A stretch of 64,000 nt of DNA from Pseudarthrobacter chlorophenolicus (GCF_000962805.1 NZ_JZTW01000015.1:54192-118191); one strand, 5' to 3'. Shown: positions 44,902 to 53,477, counted from the stretch's first letter. Numbers and translations are program-made. The notes: generated by a model not told the origin, from the letters alone.

Positions 44902-46161
44902 TCAGGCTGCGGCTTCGCGCTTGCCGCTGAACGCGATGCGGACGGCCCTGCGGAGGCTGAGCTTGCTCCGGCGGCTGACCACAATCACGGCGGCCAGCCC
45001 GGTCAGCAGGACCACCAGGCCACCCACCGCCACGGACCAGCGGGCACCGAATTCGCTGCCGATCCAGCCGATCAGCGGTGAACCCACAGCCGTTCCGCCC
45101 TGCAGGATCGCCAGGTAGAGGGCCAGCACCCGGCCGCGGAACTGCGGTTCCACGGAGAGCTGGATGCTGGTGTTGCAGCTGTTCAGGAACGTGATGGACG
45201 CCAGGCCCACCGGAATCAGCACGGCGGTGTAGAGCCAGAACGACGGCGCCACGCTGGCTACCAGCGTGAAGATTCCCAGGCCCAGGGCGCCGCCCAGCAG
45301 GAACCTCAGCCGGGGCCGCGCGCGCCGGGCGGCCAGCAGGGCTCCGGCCAGGGTGCCGACGGCCATGATGGAGCCGAGCAGGCCGAACTCGCCCGGCCCG
45401 GCGTGGAATTCGGTGGTGGCCATGAGGGCGTTTGTGATGGGGAAGTTCATACCAAATGCGCCGAGGACCCCCACCAGGACCATGATCAGGACGAGGTCCG
45501 GCCGCTGCTTCACATACCGCATGCCCTCCGTCACCTGGTGTTTGCCGCGCTCTGCCCGAACAGTGGGCACAAGCTCGGAGGTGCGGATCAGGAACAGGGA
45601 CCAGATCACTGCGGCGTAGCTGGCGGCGTTGAGCAGGAACACCGGCCCGGTGCCCACCCAGGCGATCAGGACGCCGGCGACGGCCGGACCCGTGAGGCGG
45701 GCGGTGTTGAAGGACGCTGAGTTCAGGGCTACGGCATTGGAGATGTTGTCCTGGCCCACCAGCTCCGACACAAAGGACTGCCGCGCCGGGGCGTCAATAG
45801 CACTGGCAATGCCCAGGCATAACGCGGCGAGGTAGGCATGCCACAGCTGGGCCGTACCCGTGACCACCAGAAGGCCGATGGCCAGGCCGGTGATGCCCAT
45901 GGCCAGCTGGGTCCACAGCAGGATGACGCGTTTGCGGTAGCGGTCTGCCAGGACTCCGCCGTAGGGGCCCAGCAGCAGCATCGGCAGGAACTGCAGGCCG
46001 GTGGTGATGCCAACGGCGGCGCCGTCATGGTTGGTCAGGACGGTGAGCACCAGCCAGTCCTGGGCGATGCGCTGCATCCAAGTGCCCACGTTGGAGACCA
46101 GGGCACCCCCGGCCCAAATCCGGTAGTTGCGGTTTTCGAGGGCGCGGAACATCTGGCTCAT
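44902..46161 (-). CDS. MFS exporter (EntS/DUF894-like), MarR-linked
   Basis: 419 residues. MFRALENRNYRIWAGGALVSNVGTWMQRIAQDWLVL is typical of EntS-like exporters (first motif seen at residues 4-40), with ADRYRKRVILLW and VGLASITFLNSCNTSIQLSVEP later. Twelve spans. It overlaps the MarR gene by four bases, so efflux is probably induced when MarR releases DNA. Substrate unknown. Confidence 0.9.
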   Translation of the reverse strand: MSQMFRALENRNYRIWAGGALVSNVGTWMQRIAQDWLVLTVLTNHDGAAVGITTGLQFLPMLLLGPYGGVLADRYRKRVILLWTQLAMGITGLAIGLLVVTGTAQLWHAYLAALCLGIASAIDAPARQSFVSELVGQDNISNAVALNSASFNTARLTGPAVAGVLIAWVGTGPVFLLNAASYAAVIWSLFLIRTSELVPTVRAERGKHQVTEGMRYVKQRPDLVLIMVLVGVLGAFGMNFPITNALMATTEFHAGPGEFGLLGSIMAVGTLAGALLAARRARPRLRFLLGGALGLGIFTLVASVAPSFWLYTAVLIPVGLASITFLNSCNTSIQLSVEPQFRGRVLALYLAILQGGTAVGSPLIGWIGSEFGARWSVAVGGLVVLLTGLAAVIVVSRRSKLSLRRAVRIAFSGKREAAA

Positions 46162-46616
46162 TTGCCGCTCATTTCCTGCATGATGCGTGCGGCCCGGCTG
46201 AGGATGTCCCGGTCTTCCGCGCTCAGGCCGGCCACGCGCTGTGCCAGCCAGGCGGTGCGCTGTTCCCTGGCCTCAGCGAGAACCTCCCTGCCGGCATCGG
46301 TGATGTCGATTCGGACCTGCCGGCCGTCGTCGGGATGCTGGGTCCTGGTGACGAAGCCCTGCTCGGCAAGGGCATTGACGATGCGCGTCATGGACGGGGC
46401 CTGCACGTGCTCGCGGTCCGCGAGCTCGCGGAGGGTCCGGGCGCCGTCACCGTGCAGGACGGCGAGGACGGTGTACTGGCCGGGGGTGATGACTTCACCG
46501 GTGGCCTCGACGCGGAGCCGGCGCGAGGTGCGCATCACGGCGGTGCGGAGGTCGATGGCTAGGGTGTCCGGTGTGATTTGCGGAGTTTCTTTGGTGCTGG
46601 TTTCGGTGGGGGCCAT
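46158..46616 (-). CDS. MarR-family regulator
   Basis: 152 residues. MarR winged helix: TPGQYTVLAVLHGDG, LRELADREHVQAPSMTRIVNALAEQGF and the wing HPDDGRQVRIDITDAG. Cotranscribed with the exporter gene that follows. Two tandem operator-like sequences lie 43-68 bp upstream of its start. Confidence 0.93.
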   Translation of the reverse strand: MAPTETSTKETPQITPDTLAIDLRTAVMRTSRRLRVEATGEVITPGQYTVLAVLHGDGARTLRELADREHVQAPSMTRIVNALAEQGFVTRTQHPDDGRQVRIDITDAGREVLAEAREQRTAWLAQRVAGLSAEDRDILSRAARIMQEMSGK

Positions 46617-46658
46617 ATGGGCGGGTGCGCCTCCTGGAGCGGTCGGCTCATCATTTGC

Positions 46659-46684
46659 TTAGCACTGCTAATTAGTTCTGCTAA
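46659..46684. promoter_or_regulatory. Tandem MarR operator candidates
   Basis: Two 13-bp units directly joined: TTAGCACTGCTAA (46659-46671, perfect palindrome with one central base) and TTAGTTCTGCTAA (46672-46684, same outer arms). TTAGCANNNTGCTAA-like arms fit MarR sites. Located in front of the marR-exporter pair. Confidence 0.72.
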
Positions 46685-46769
46685 CTATCATCCTCCTTTT
46701 CGTTGCTGGCGGCAACCGTTTTTGCTGTGGTTCTGCTAACGTCCGCCACGGCCCGCGGGAATTGGCACA

Positions 46770-47273
46770 ATGGTCAGCGTGACTGGGCGCAGAACTGACC
46801 GAATCCGTAAACCTCAGCAGGCCTGGAAATGGGTGCTAAACCTGGTGGTCACCGTCCTGGTGGTCCTGCTCGGACCCGTCATGTTCGTCGTCGGAAATTC
46901 CATGATCGGCGCCGACGAGGAACTGGAACGCACCGGAGTCCATGCTGCGGGCACCATCGTGCACTTCGACGATGTCACCAAGGCATCCCAGCGCAGGATC
47001 AAGGTGGAGTTCTACGCCGGCGACGCCTCCGTCCATGCCACCTTCGCGGCTGTGGATCACGACCAGCACCCCGTGGTGGGCGGTGAGGTGAAGGTGGTCT
47101 ATGCGGAGCAGGATCCCGGCCGGGCTATCGTGCTCGGCTACGAAAGCGACGGCGTCTGGTTCCGTGGGGCCGGCACCATGCTGATCCTGATCTTTGGCGG
47201 GCTGGGTGTTGTGCTGGTTTTCGTGTTCCTGCGGCGCTATTTCAAGAAGGCCGCCCGGAAGCCGGTTGTCTGA
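46770..47273 (+). CDS. DUF3592 membrane protein
   Basis: 167 residues. One span near residues 22-45 and another near 130-150 enclose a beta-rich extracellular domain (HAAGTIVHFDDVTK, VKVVYAEQDPGRAIV), the DUF3592 arrangement. Function unknown. Confidence 0.85.
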   Translation: MVSVTGRRTDRIRKPQQAWKWVLNLVVTVLVVLLGPVMFVVGNSMIGADEELERTGVHAAGTIVHFDDVTKASQRRIKVEFYAGDASVHATFAAVDHDQHPVVGGEVKVVYAEQDPGRAIVLGYESDGVWFRGAGTMLILIFGGLGVVLVFVFLRRYFKKAARKPVV

Positions 47274-47326
47274 GAGTACGGCCGCTCTGGCCGCTCCTCC
47301 GTGACAAGCGTAGGCTCGGGTCCACC

Positions 47327-47914
47327 ATGACCGAACAGCAGCCCTATGAAGTGATCCGCCGCTATCCACACTTCGAGCTGCGCCGCTACCCGGACTATGT
47401 CGTTGCCGAAGTGGCGGTAGCAGCGGACTTCGACCGGGCGGGGAACGTGGCCTTCCGCCGCCTCTTCAACTACATCAGCGGGAACAACAGGGGCGGTGCC
47501 AAGCTGGCCATGACGGCGCCTGTTGTCCAAGAGGCCGGGCAGTCCCAAAAGCTGGCGATGACCGCGCCGGTCATCCAGAGCGGCCCGCTCTCCGGGGGCG
47601 GCGGATCTGCGGAGTACGTGGTGGGTTTCGTCCTGCCGGCCGGGCTGACGGCTGAAACGGCTCCGGTCCCCACCGATCCAACCGTGAAGATTCGGGCGGT
47701 GCCCGGCTCGCTGGCCGCGGTGCTGCGATTTTCCGGCCGCGGCTCCGAGGCAAACTTCGAGCGCAGCAACAACGGACTTCAGGCGGCGCTCGGTCTCGCT
47801 GGACTCACGCCCGTGGGGGCACCCCGGTTCGCCCGGTTTGATCCGCCTTTCAAGCCGTGGTTTCTCCGGCGCAACGAAGTGGTCCAGGATGTGCTGCAAG
47901 CGGACGGGACCTGA
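47327..47914 (+). CDS. SOUL-family heme-binding protein
   Basis: 195 residues. YEVIRRYPHFELRRYPDYVVAEV is the SOUL start (conserved RYP), with FRRLFNYISGNN, KLAMTAPV twice and a C-terminal FARFDPPFKPWFLRRNEV. SOUL proteins bind heme or porphyrins in the cytoplasm; the exact role in bacteria is open. Confidence 0.9.
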   Translation: MTEQQPYEVIRRYPHFELRRYPDYVVAEVAVAADFDRAGNVAFRRLFNYISGNNRGGAKLAMTAPVVQEAGQSQKLAMTAPVIQSGPLSGGGGSAEYVVGFVLPAGLTAETAPVPTDPTVKIRAVPGSLAAVLRFSGRGSEANFERSNNGLQAALGLAGLTPVGAPRFARFDPPFKPWFLRRNEVVQDVLQADGT

Positions 47915-47940
47915 CGGCGGGTCCTGACTAGGCTGGGGCC

Positions 47941-48447
47941 ATGGATTATGTGCTGCGCCAGGCCACCCCGGATGACGCCGAGAACGTCGTGCTGATGCAT
48001 ACCGCCGCGCACGAGGAAAGCTACGGGCACCTGCTGTCGCCCGGCTTCTTCGCTGAACGGCGACGGTCCGTCCCAGAACGCGTGGCCCGCCGTCGGCCGT
48101 ATCTTGACGTTCCGCACCCGCGGATCCTCGCCGAGGACGCCAACGGTGAAATTGTGGGCCTGGCCGATGCCGGGCCGCCGCGCCATGAGGATGCGCCGTT
48201 TCCCTTGGAGCTCTACTCCATATTCGTCCTGGCCAGGGCGCAGGGAACCGGACTGGGAACAGCTCTGCTGGCCGCCGCTCTCGGCGACGCTCCGGCATAC
48301 CTTTGGGTGCTTGAGGACAACCAGAAGGCGCAGGCTTTCTACCGCCGTCAGGGTTTTACGTTCGACGGCGGACGCGGCCACCTTCCGCCCGAATGGGAGA
48401 GTGTGCCGGAATTGCGGATGGTCCGGGGACTGCCGGAGATCTCCTAG
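47941..48447 (+). CDS. GNAT N-acetyltransferase
   Basis: 168 residues. N-terminal MDYVLRQATPDDAENVVLMH, acetyl-CoA motif VLARAQGTGLGTALLAAAL and YLWVLEDNQKAQAFYRRQGF. Its stop TAG is shared with the stop of the HTH gene on the other strand through the sequence CTAG at 48444-48447. Substrate unknown. Confidence 0.9.
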   Translation: MDYVLRQATPDDAENVVLMHTAAHEESYGHLLSPGFFAERRRSVPERVARRRPYLDVPHPRILAEDANGEIVGLADAGPPRHEDAPFPLELYSIFVLARAQGTGLGTALLAAALGDAPAYLWVLEDNQKAQAFYRRQGFTFDGGRGHLPPEWESVPELRMVRGLPEIS

Positions 48448-48671
48448 CCCGCAGGTTCCGTCACCAGCAGGTCTCCCACTTCGCAGTCCAACGCAGTGCA
48501 GACTGCGGCGAGGGTGGAGAACCTGATGGCCTTGGCGCGGTCATTCTTCAGGACCGAGAGGTTCACCAGGCTGACGCCCACCCGTTTGCTGAGCTCGGTC
48601 AGCGTCATGCCGCGATGCTCCAGCAATTCATCAAGCCTGCAGTGAATGCCCGTGGTTTCCTCCGCCGGCAT
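48444..48671 (-). CDS. Small XRE-type HTH regulator (YozG-like)
   Basis: 75 residues. Whole protein is one Cro/CI-type HTH: LDELLEHRGMTLTELSKRVG and SVLKNDRAKAIRFSTLAAVCTALDCEVGDLL. Its start overlaps the stop of the DUF2975 gene by one base (TGATG), a conserved gene pair in many bacteria. Probably represses the pair through the palindrome at 49324. Confidence 0.9.
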   Translation of the reverse strand: MPAEETTGIHCRLDELLEHRGMTLTELSKRVGVSLVNLSVLKNDRAKAIRFSTLAAVCTALDCEVGDLLVTEPAG

Positions 48672-49309
48672 CAGACCAGGCCCTCGGTGTCTTTCTGCAG
48701 GCGGCCGCCGAACTGGAAGACGCCGGCGATGAGGATCAGCGCGATTCCGGCCACTATGGGCAGGAGGCTGATGTTGCCTTCGAAGATGACGCTGCCGGGC
48801 TCACGCCCCGGGTTCAGGCCGACCGCATCAGCCAGTCGGGTCCTCGCCAGCTGATCCAGCACTTGGCCCGCAGTGCCGGCAAGGGCAAGGGCGGCCCCAC
48901 AGGCGCCGATGATCCATACCGATCCCCTGGTGAACAACGTCTGGCTCCGCAGCCGGAACGCCAGCAGGAACAACATGGCCAGGACCGCCAGGACGCCAAC
49001 CTGGGTCAGCGCACCCGCCCACGCCAGTTGCCCGGCTTCGGCCCCGGGGAGGACTGGAATAGTCGCCTCGACGGCGGAGAAGCTGGCTTCCGCGCCCAGC
49101 TCCAGGCCTGACGCTTTCCGGGTGGGCTCCACGGGCAGCGTCAGCGTGGCTGGCCCGGAAAAGAGGCCCGCCATGCTGATGACGGACACGACGCTCGAGC
49201 CGGCCGCGATCACGGCCGCGCCGACCATCAGCACCAGGGCATCCGTCCTGGACACTACCTCGCGCTTGATGTCCCTGGACGGGCGTCCGGTGTGCTTGGC
49301 CAGCTTCAT
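48671..49309 (-). CDS. DUF2975 membrane protein
   Basis: 212 residues with four hydrophobic spans (about 25-50, 90-115, 130-150, 175-200). Ends ALILIAGVFQFGGRLQKDTEGLV, the DUF2975 pattern. Always found next to a small XRE regulator. Function unknown; regulators of this kind have been linked to growth state and membrane stress in some firmicutes, from memory. Confidence 0.88.
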   Translation of the reverse strand: MKLAKHTGRPSRDIKREVVSRTDALVLMVGAAVIAAGSSVVSVISMAGLFSGPATLTLPVEPTRKASGLELGAEASFSAVEATIPVLPGAEAGQLAWAGALTQVGVLAVLAMLFLLAFRLRSQTLFTRGSVWIIGACGAALALAGTAGQVLDQLARTRLADAVGLNPGREPGSVIFEGNISLLPIVAGIALILIAGVFQFGGRLQKDTEGLV

Positions 49310-49323
49310 GTTTCCCCCAAGAG

Positions 49324-49356
49324 TTATCGAATTTCGTTATTAACGATATTCGATAA
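49324..49356. promoter_or_regulatory. 33-bp AT-rich palindrome in front of the DUF2975-XRE pair
   Basis: Left arm TTATCGAATTTCGTTA and right arm TAACGATATTCGATAA match at 15 of 16 positions around a single T. It lies 15-47 bp upstream of the DUF2975 start and is strikingly AT-rich for this genome. Two nested half-sites (TTATCGAA, TCGTTA) suggest a tetramer or two dimers. Confidence 0.8.
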
Positions 49357-49404
49357 TCTAGCTGGAGTGCCAGCTGTCGGTCAATCCTCCGCGGCTGTTG
49401 GCGG

Positions 49405-49797
49405 CTACGCTGTGTGCGCCTCCCTGACGGCCGGCGGAGTCGCTCCCTGGAGCACCCAGCGGTTGCCGTCCGGATCGGCGAAGTGGGCAAAGAGCACGCC
49501 GCCCATGTCCTGGACCTCGCTGACATCAGCACCGCGGTCTACGAGTTCGGCACGAAGGGCTGGCAGGTCGGGAGCCACGAGCTGAAGGCCCTCCAGGCTG
49601 CCCGGCTCCATGGCGGTCATCCCGGTGCCGATGACTACTGACGTAGGCGAGCCCGGAGGAGTCAGCTGCACAACGCGCATTCCCGGGAAGTGCTCCACAT
49701 CGTGGTCCAGCACGAAGCCCAGCTTTTCGGTGTAAAACGCTTTGGCCCGGTCAACGTCGGACACGGGAACCTGGACAACTTCAAGGCGCATCTCCAT
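49405..49797 (-). CDS. VOC-fold (glyoxalase-like) protein
   Basis: 130 residues from MEMRLEV at 49797. Paired units VVQVPVSDVDRAKAFYTEKLGF and LQLVAPDLPALRAELVDRG, ending LFAHFADPDGNRWVLQG, which supplies the usual metal Glu-like position with an Asp. Likely metal-dependent isomerase/hydrolase or binding protein; function unknown. Confidence 0.88.
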   Translation of the reverse strand: MEMRLEVVQVPVSDVDRAKAFYTEKLGFVLDHDVEHFPGMRVVQLTPPGSPTSVVIGTGMTAMEPGSLEGLQLVAPDLPALRAELVDRGADVSEVQDMGGVLFAHFADPDGNRWVLQGATPPAVREAHTA

Positions 49798-50072
49798 GCG
49801 GGCCACTCTACCGTCGCGCCAGTGCTTTCGCGGGGGAATTTTATGAAGGCTGTGCGCGGGAAACTTGCAAATGTTAACGCCGATTATTGGAGTGCTAAGG
49901 ACTTTCCTCAAGATCGAATCAAGGCTGGCGCAATGTTGCCCGAGCATTGGCTGACAGGCCGCATTTGGGCCCGCCCCCGGAATAGGCTCAGCGACGACGA
50001 CTTTGTCGGGCTTAGCAGCAGGCCCGGCAAGTGCGGGGCCGCAATGAATTGGGCCCTCAAAAATGGGGGAAA

Positions 50073-51473
50073 ATGTCCGAGTATCCGACCCTTCCGGGGT
50101 CATTTCCGTCTGCGCCGGCACCAAAACCGCCGCAGAAACCCCGCGCTTCAACATTCATTGTTGGCGCCCTTACCGCATTGTTTATGCTGCTTGGCGCTTT
50201 GAGCGGCGGCGTGGGCGGCGCGCTGATCTTCCTGGCCATTTCTGTAGCTCTGACAGGCCTTTACGTTCTGGTCACGGGCCGGCGCTCGTGGGCCTGGCTG
50301 CCTGCACGACGCAGGGCCGGCGCCGTTGCCCTTGGCACAGCATTCGCCCTCCTGTTGGCCGGCGGTTTCGCCCTGCCGCGTTCCACTTCGTCGGACCTTG
50401 AGGCGGCCGCGGCGGCGGGCACGGCGAAGGAAGCGCCCTCGACGGCGAGCGCCGTACCTTCGGCGGCAGCATCGCCGTCGTCCGCCCCCACTCCGCCGGC
50501 ATCGCCGCAAGCCAGCGGTGAGCCCCTGGACCCGGACACGCCGTACGCTCTGGCGTCCGGCGTGGCGGCCGCGGCGCCGAACGCCCAGCCGGCCTTCGCC
50601 ACGAAGGCGATCGACCTGCTGGCAACCCTCGCCGTCAAGGGCAGGGCGCCGAAGACAGGTTACGACCGCACACTGTTCGGGCAGGCCTGGCTGGACGTGG
50701 ACCGCAACGGCTGCGATACCCGCAATGACATCCTCAAGCGGGACCTGACCGGCGTCGCTTACGTGAACAGCGTGCCCTGCAAGGTGAAGTCGGGAACGCT
50801 GGCAGATCCCTACACGGGCACCACCATCAGCTTCGTCCGAGGTTCCACCACCAGCACGGCGGTGCAGATCGACCACGTGGTGGCCCTCAGCGACGCCTGG
50901 CAGAAGGGTGGCCAGCAGTTGAGCAGCGAGCAGCGCACTGCGTTCGCCAACGATCCGCTGAACCTGCAGGCTACGGACGGTCCCACGAACATCAGGAAGG
51001 GCGACGGCGACGCCGCCACCTGGCTGCCGCCGAACAAGGGCTTCCGGTGCGACTACGTTGCCCGGCAGATTTCCGTGAAAGCTACCTACTCGCTGTGGGT
51101 GACCCAGGCAGAGCATGACGCCATGGCCCGGATCCTGGCGGACTGCACCGGGCAGCTGGCACCTACTAACCAGCAGGCGCCCATTGTGGCTGAACCTGCG
51201 CCCGCTGCGCCGGCACCCGCCGCCGTGCAGCCTGCGCCCGTTGCACCCGCTCCTGCTGCACCGGCTGCTCCCGCCCCGGCCCCGGTGGCCCCGGCTCCCG
51301 CCGCTCCTGCTCCTGCACCTGCCGCGCCTGCGCCCGTTGCACCCGCCCCGGCTGCTGCCTACTACCCGAACTGTGCTGCCGCGCGGGCCGCCGGAGCTGC
51401 ACCGCTGTACGCCGGGCAGGCCGGATACCGCTCGGCCCTGGACCGGGATTCAGACGGCATCGCCTGCGAATAG
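50073..51473 (+). CDS. Exported HNH (DUF1524/GmrSD C-like) nuclease with excalibur domain
   Basis: 466 residues from the ATG at 50073 with GGGGGA directly upstream. Three hydrophobic segments (about 28-45, 47-68, 82-98) anchor or export the protein. Residues 185-365 are an HNH-type nuclease: YDRTLFGQAWLDVDRNGCDTRN, VQIDHVVALSDAW (catalytic His near 266) and DPLNLQATDGPTNIRKGDGD. A Pro/Ala repeat linker (APAPAAPAP) of about 70 residues follows, then an excalibur Ca-binding domain ending LDRDSDGIACE. Probably degrades extracellular DNA, attached to the cell wall by the C-terminus. Confidence 0.9.
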   Translation: MSEYPTLPGSFPSAPAPKPPQKPRASTFIVGALTALFMLLGALSGGVGGALIFLAISVALTGLYVLVTGRRSWAWLPARRRAGAVALGTAFALLLAGGFALPRSTSSDLEAAAAAGTAKEAPSTASAVPSAAASPSSAPTPPASPQASGEPLDPDTPYALASGVAAAAPNAQPAFATKAIDLLATLAVKGRAPKTGYDRTLFGQAWLDVDRNGCDTRNDILKRDLTGVAYVNSVPCKVKSGTLADPYTGTTISFVRGSTTSTAVQIDHVVALSDAWQKGGQQLSSEQRTAFANDPLNLQATDGPTNIRKGDGDAATWLPPNKGFRCDYVARQISVKATYSLWVTQAEHDAMARILADCTGQLAPTNQQAPIVAEPAPAAPAPAAVQPAPVAPAPAAPAAPAPAPVAPAPAAPAPAPAAPAPVAPAPAAAYYPNCAAARAAGAAPLYAGQAGYRSALDRDSDGIACE

Positions 51474-51540
51474 TCCCTCTTCGTTTCCGGCTTTTGACTT
51501 CATCCGCATCACCAACAACATCGCATTCCTAGGGGGAATC

Positions 51541-52311
51541 ATGAACAACCTGTACGCTGCTGCCCGCCCCAAGGCCGGACAGCTGAAGAAATCGCTGGCC
51601 ATGGCCGTGCTGGCAGGGCTTTTGCTGACCGGCTGCGGCGGCAAACAGGCGGCAGTGGAGCCGGCCTCGGCTGCCACTCCTGCAGCGAGCGCAACTGCCG
51701 AAGCCGCCGTCGCCGTTCCGGGCGTCGTGGGTATGACGCTGGACAAGGCGACAAAGCAGCTCGAGGACCTCGGGTTCAAGGTTGAGGCCGTGGACAGCGT
51801 TGACGGCAAAACCATCATGGTGAAGGCGAACTGGCAAGTGCTGACCCAGGACCCCGCCAGCGGTACCAAAGCGGCCAAGGGTTCCACTGTCCGTCTGGGG
51901 GTGAAGTCGCTCGAGAAGATCGCAGAGGAAAAGGCTGCAGCGGAGAAGGCAGCCGCAGACAAGGCTGCTGCCGAAGCTGCCGCGGCCGCGAAGGCTGCTG
52001 CCGACAAAGCCGCGGCGGACCAGGCAGCCCAAGCAGCTGCTGCGCAGGCCGCAGCTGATCAGGCCGCGCGTGACAAGGCCGCTGCAGACCAGGCCGCAGC
52101 CCAAGCGGCTCAGCAAGCCGCAGCGCAGGCGGCCCAGCAGGCTGCGCAACAGGCACAGCAGGCGCCCGTTGTGCCCGCGGCACCGGCCTCCGCCTATTAC
52201 GCCAACTGTGCTGCTGCCAAGGCCGCAGGTGCCGCACCCGTCCGAGCGGGCTCACCCGGCTACGGACGGCACCTTGACCGCGACGGAGACGGCATCGGCT
52301 GCGAGAAGTAA
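51541..52311 (+). CDS. PASTA/excalibur lipoprotein with Ala-rich coil
   Basis: 256 residues from the ATG at 51541 (TAGGGGGAATC upstream). Lipobox LLLTGC gives a lipidated Cys32. Residues 58-120 are a PASTA domain (VPGVVGMTLDKATKQLEDLGF). Residues 121-215 are an Ala/Lys/Glu/Gln heptad-like helix, then an excalibur domain ending LDRDGDGIGCE. The last 40 residues are nearly the same as those of the preceding nuclease. Likely a wall-spanning lipoprotein; PASTA domains bind peptidoglycan fragments. Confidence 0.9.
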   Translation: MNNLYAAARPKAGQLKKSLAMAVLAGLLLTGCGGKQAAVEPASAATPAASATAEAAVAVPGVVGMTLDKATKQLEDLGFKVEAVDSVDGKTIMVKANWQVLTQDPASGTKAAKGSTVRLGVKSLEKIAEEKAAAEKAAADKAAAEAAAAAKAAADKAAADQAAQAAAAQAAADQAARDKAAADQAAAQAAQQAAAQAAQQAAQQAQQAPVVPAAPASAYYANCAAAKAAGAAPVRAGSPGYGRHLDRDGDGIGCEK

Positions 52312-52401
52312 CCACGCCCTTCCTCCGGAGCCGTTGCTCTTCGGCCTGAGTCCCGACAGTAACCGGTGCAATCGGGGGACGCCCGGAGTATCTTGTGGTG
52401 C

Positions 52402-52944
52402 ATGCGCAGCAACGTAGCGGGCGGAAGCAACTACAGACGGATACTTGCGGGACTGGAGACGGCGGGACCCCTGGACGCGGTGGTGGACAGGGCTGAACCG
52501 GTGGCCAAGCACCTCATGACTGACCGCCGGGTCAGGTCCGCCGTCCTGGGGGAAACAACAGGAATTCCCCTGCACGGCATCCTTACCGACCTGCCGTTCG
52601 GGGCCTGGTGGATGGCCATTTTCCTGGACTTCTTCAAGGACGACGGCTCCCGCCAGGCCGCCAAACGGCTCGTCGCACTGGGCGTGGTGGCCGCCGTACC
52701 CACCGCCCTCACCGGTTGGGCACACTGGACCACCAAGGACCGGCCCATCCAGCGGGTCGGCGTCGTGCATGCCGCAGTGAACGCCGCCGCCGCCGTCGTC
52801 TACCTGGCCTCGTGGACGGCACGCCAACGCGGCTGGCACAAATTGGGCATACGGCTGGCACGGGCCGGAGCGGTCCTGCTGCTGGTCAGCGGGTTCCTGG
52901 GCGGGCACCTGAGCAGCGGACGCACCGCCAGTAAAGGGCAGTAA
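52402..52944 (+). CDS. DUF2231 membrane protein
   Basis: 180 residues from MRSNVAGG at 52402. Four hydrophobic spans; GIPLHGILTDLPFGAWWMAIFLDF has the conserved His, followed by WAHWTTKDRPIQRVGVVHAAVN, as in DUF2231. Such proteins are often redox-associated. Function unknown. Confidence 0.87.
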   Translation: MRSNVAGGSNYRRILAGLETAGPLDAVVDRAEPVAKHLMTDRRVRSAVLGETTGIPLHGILTDLPFGAWWMAIFLDFFKDDGSRQAAKRLVALGVVAAVPTALTGWAHWTTKDRPIQRVGVVHAAVNAAAAVVYLASWTARQRGWHKLGIRLARAGAVLLLVSGFLGGHLSSGRTASKGQ

Positions 52945-52967
52945 CCACCGGGGGGCGCGAAAAGCAG

Positions 52968-53004
52968 ATGCCGTGGAAACCCGAATAACGGGTGTCCACG
53001 GCAT
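52968..53004. terminator. Bidirectional hairpin
   Basis: ATGCCGTGGA (52968-52977) and TCCACGGCAT (52995-53004) pair perfectly, with an inner ACCCG/CGGGT stem. It lies between convergent DUF2231 and SnoaL-like genes. Confidence 0.82.
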
Positions 53005-53042
53005 TACTGCGTCTCCGGGTGCCGGGTGGCCGAAGGAGCCGG

Positions 53043-53477
53043 TCAGTGCTCGGACATCTCCGGCATCAGCCCCAGCTGAGACAGGAACTCCACCTGGTCG
53101 AAGTAGAAGCGGTGCTCTGTGATTTCGCCGTCCTTAACGGTGGCGATGTCGCAGCTCTTCATCCTCAGCTGCTTACCGGTGGCCGGGAGGTTGTTCCCGG
53201 ACGGGTGGGGCAGCGGACCGGTGTTGGTTCCGATGATGGTGCCTTCGTCGATGGCGACGTTCCCTGATTCATGCCGGGCGGCGTGTTCGTAGTGGACATC
53301 CGGCATGGCATCCCAGAACTGGAAGAGGTAGGCGGTGATGGCGTCCCGTCCCCGGAGCTCGCCCCTGTCCGGGGTGTAGGCCACAGCGTCGGCGGCGTAG
53401 CATCCGGCCAGCGTGTCCTTGTCTTTTTGGTCCATGGCCGTGGTTAAGCGATCCATGACTTCGCGTGCCTGTCCCAT
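53043..53477 (-). CDS. SnoaL-like (NTF2-fold) protein
   Basis: 144 residues from MGQAREVMDR at 53477, chosen because GGAGGTCGAT precedes it; an ATG at 53489 would add four residues. NTF2-like cone fold with YAADAVAYTPDRGELRGRDAI and IAEHRFYFDQVEFLSQLGL-like end (ITEHRFYFDQ). Related to ester cyclases; substrate unknown. Confidence 0.88.
   Translation of the reverse strand: MGQAREVMDRLTTAMDQKDKDTLAGCYAADAVAYTPDRGELRGRDAITAYLFQFWDAMPDVHYEHAARHESGNVAIDEGTIIGTNTGPLPHPSGNNLPATGKQLRMKSCDIATVKDGEITEHRFYFDQVEFLSQLGLMPEMSEH

Noticed and set aside
49843..50202. ATG after GGGGGAATT opening a 120-codon frame
   Set aside because: It overlaps the first 130 bases of the well-supported exported nuclease, has no recognisable family and continues into obviously out-of-frame Pro/Arg-rich sequence.
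51160..51360. Repetitive Pro/Ala-coding DNA as CRISPR or VNTR array
   Set aside because: It codes in frame for the linker of the exported nuclease and has no regular spacer structure.
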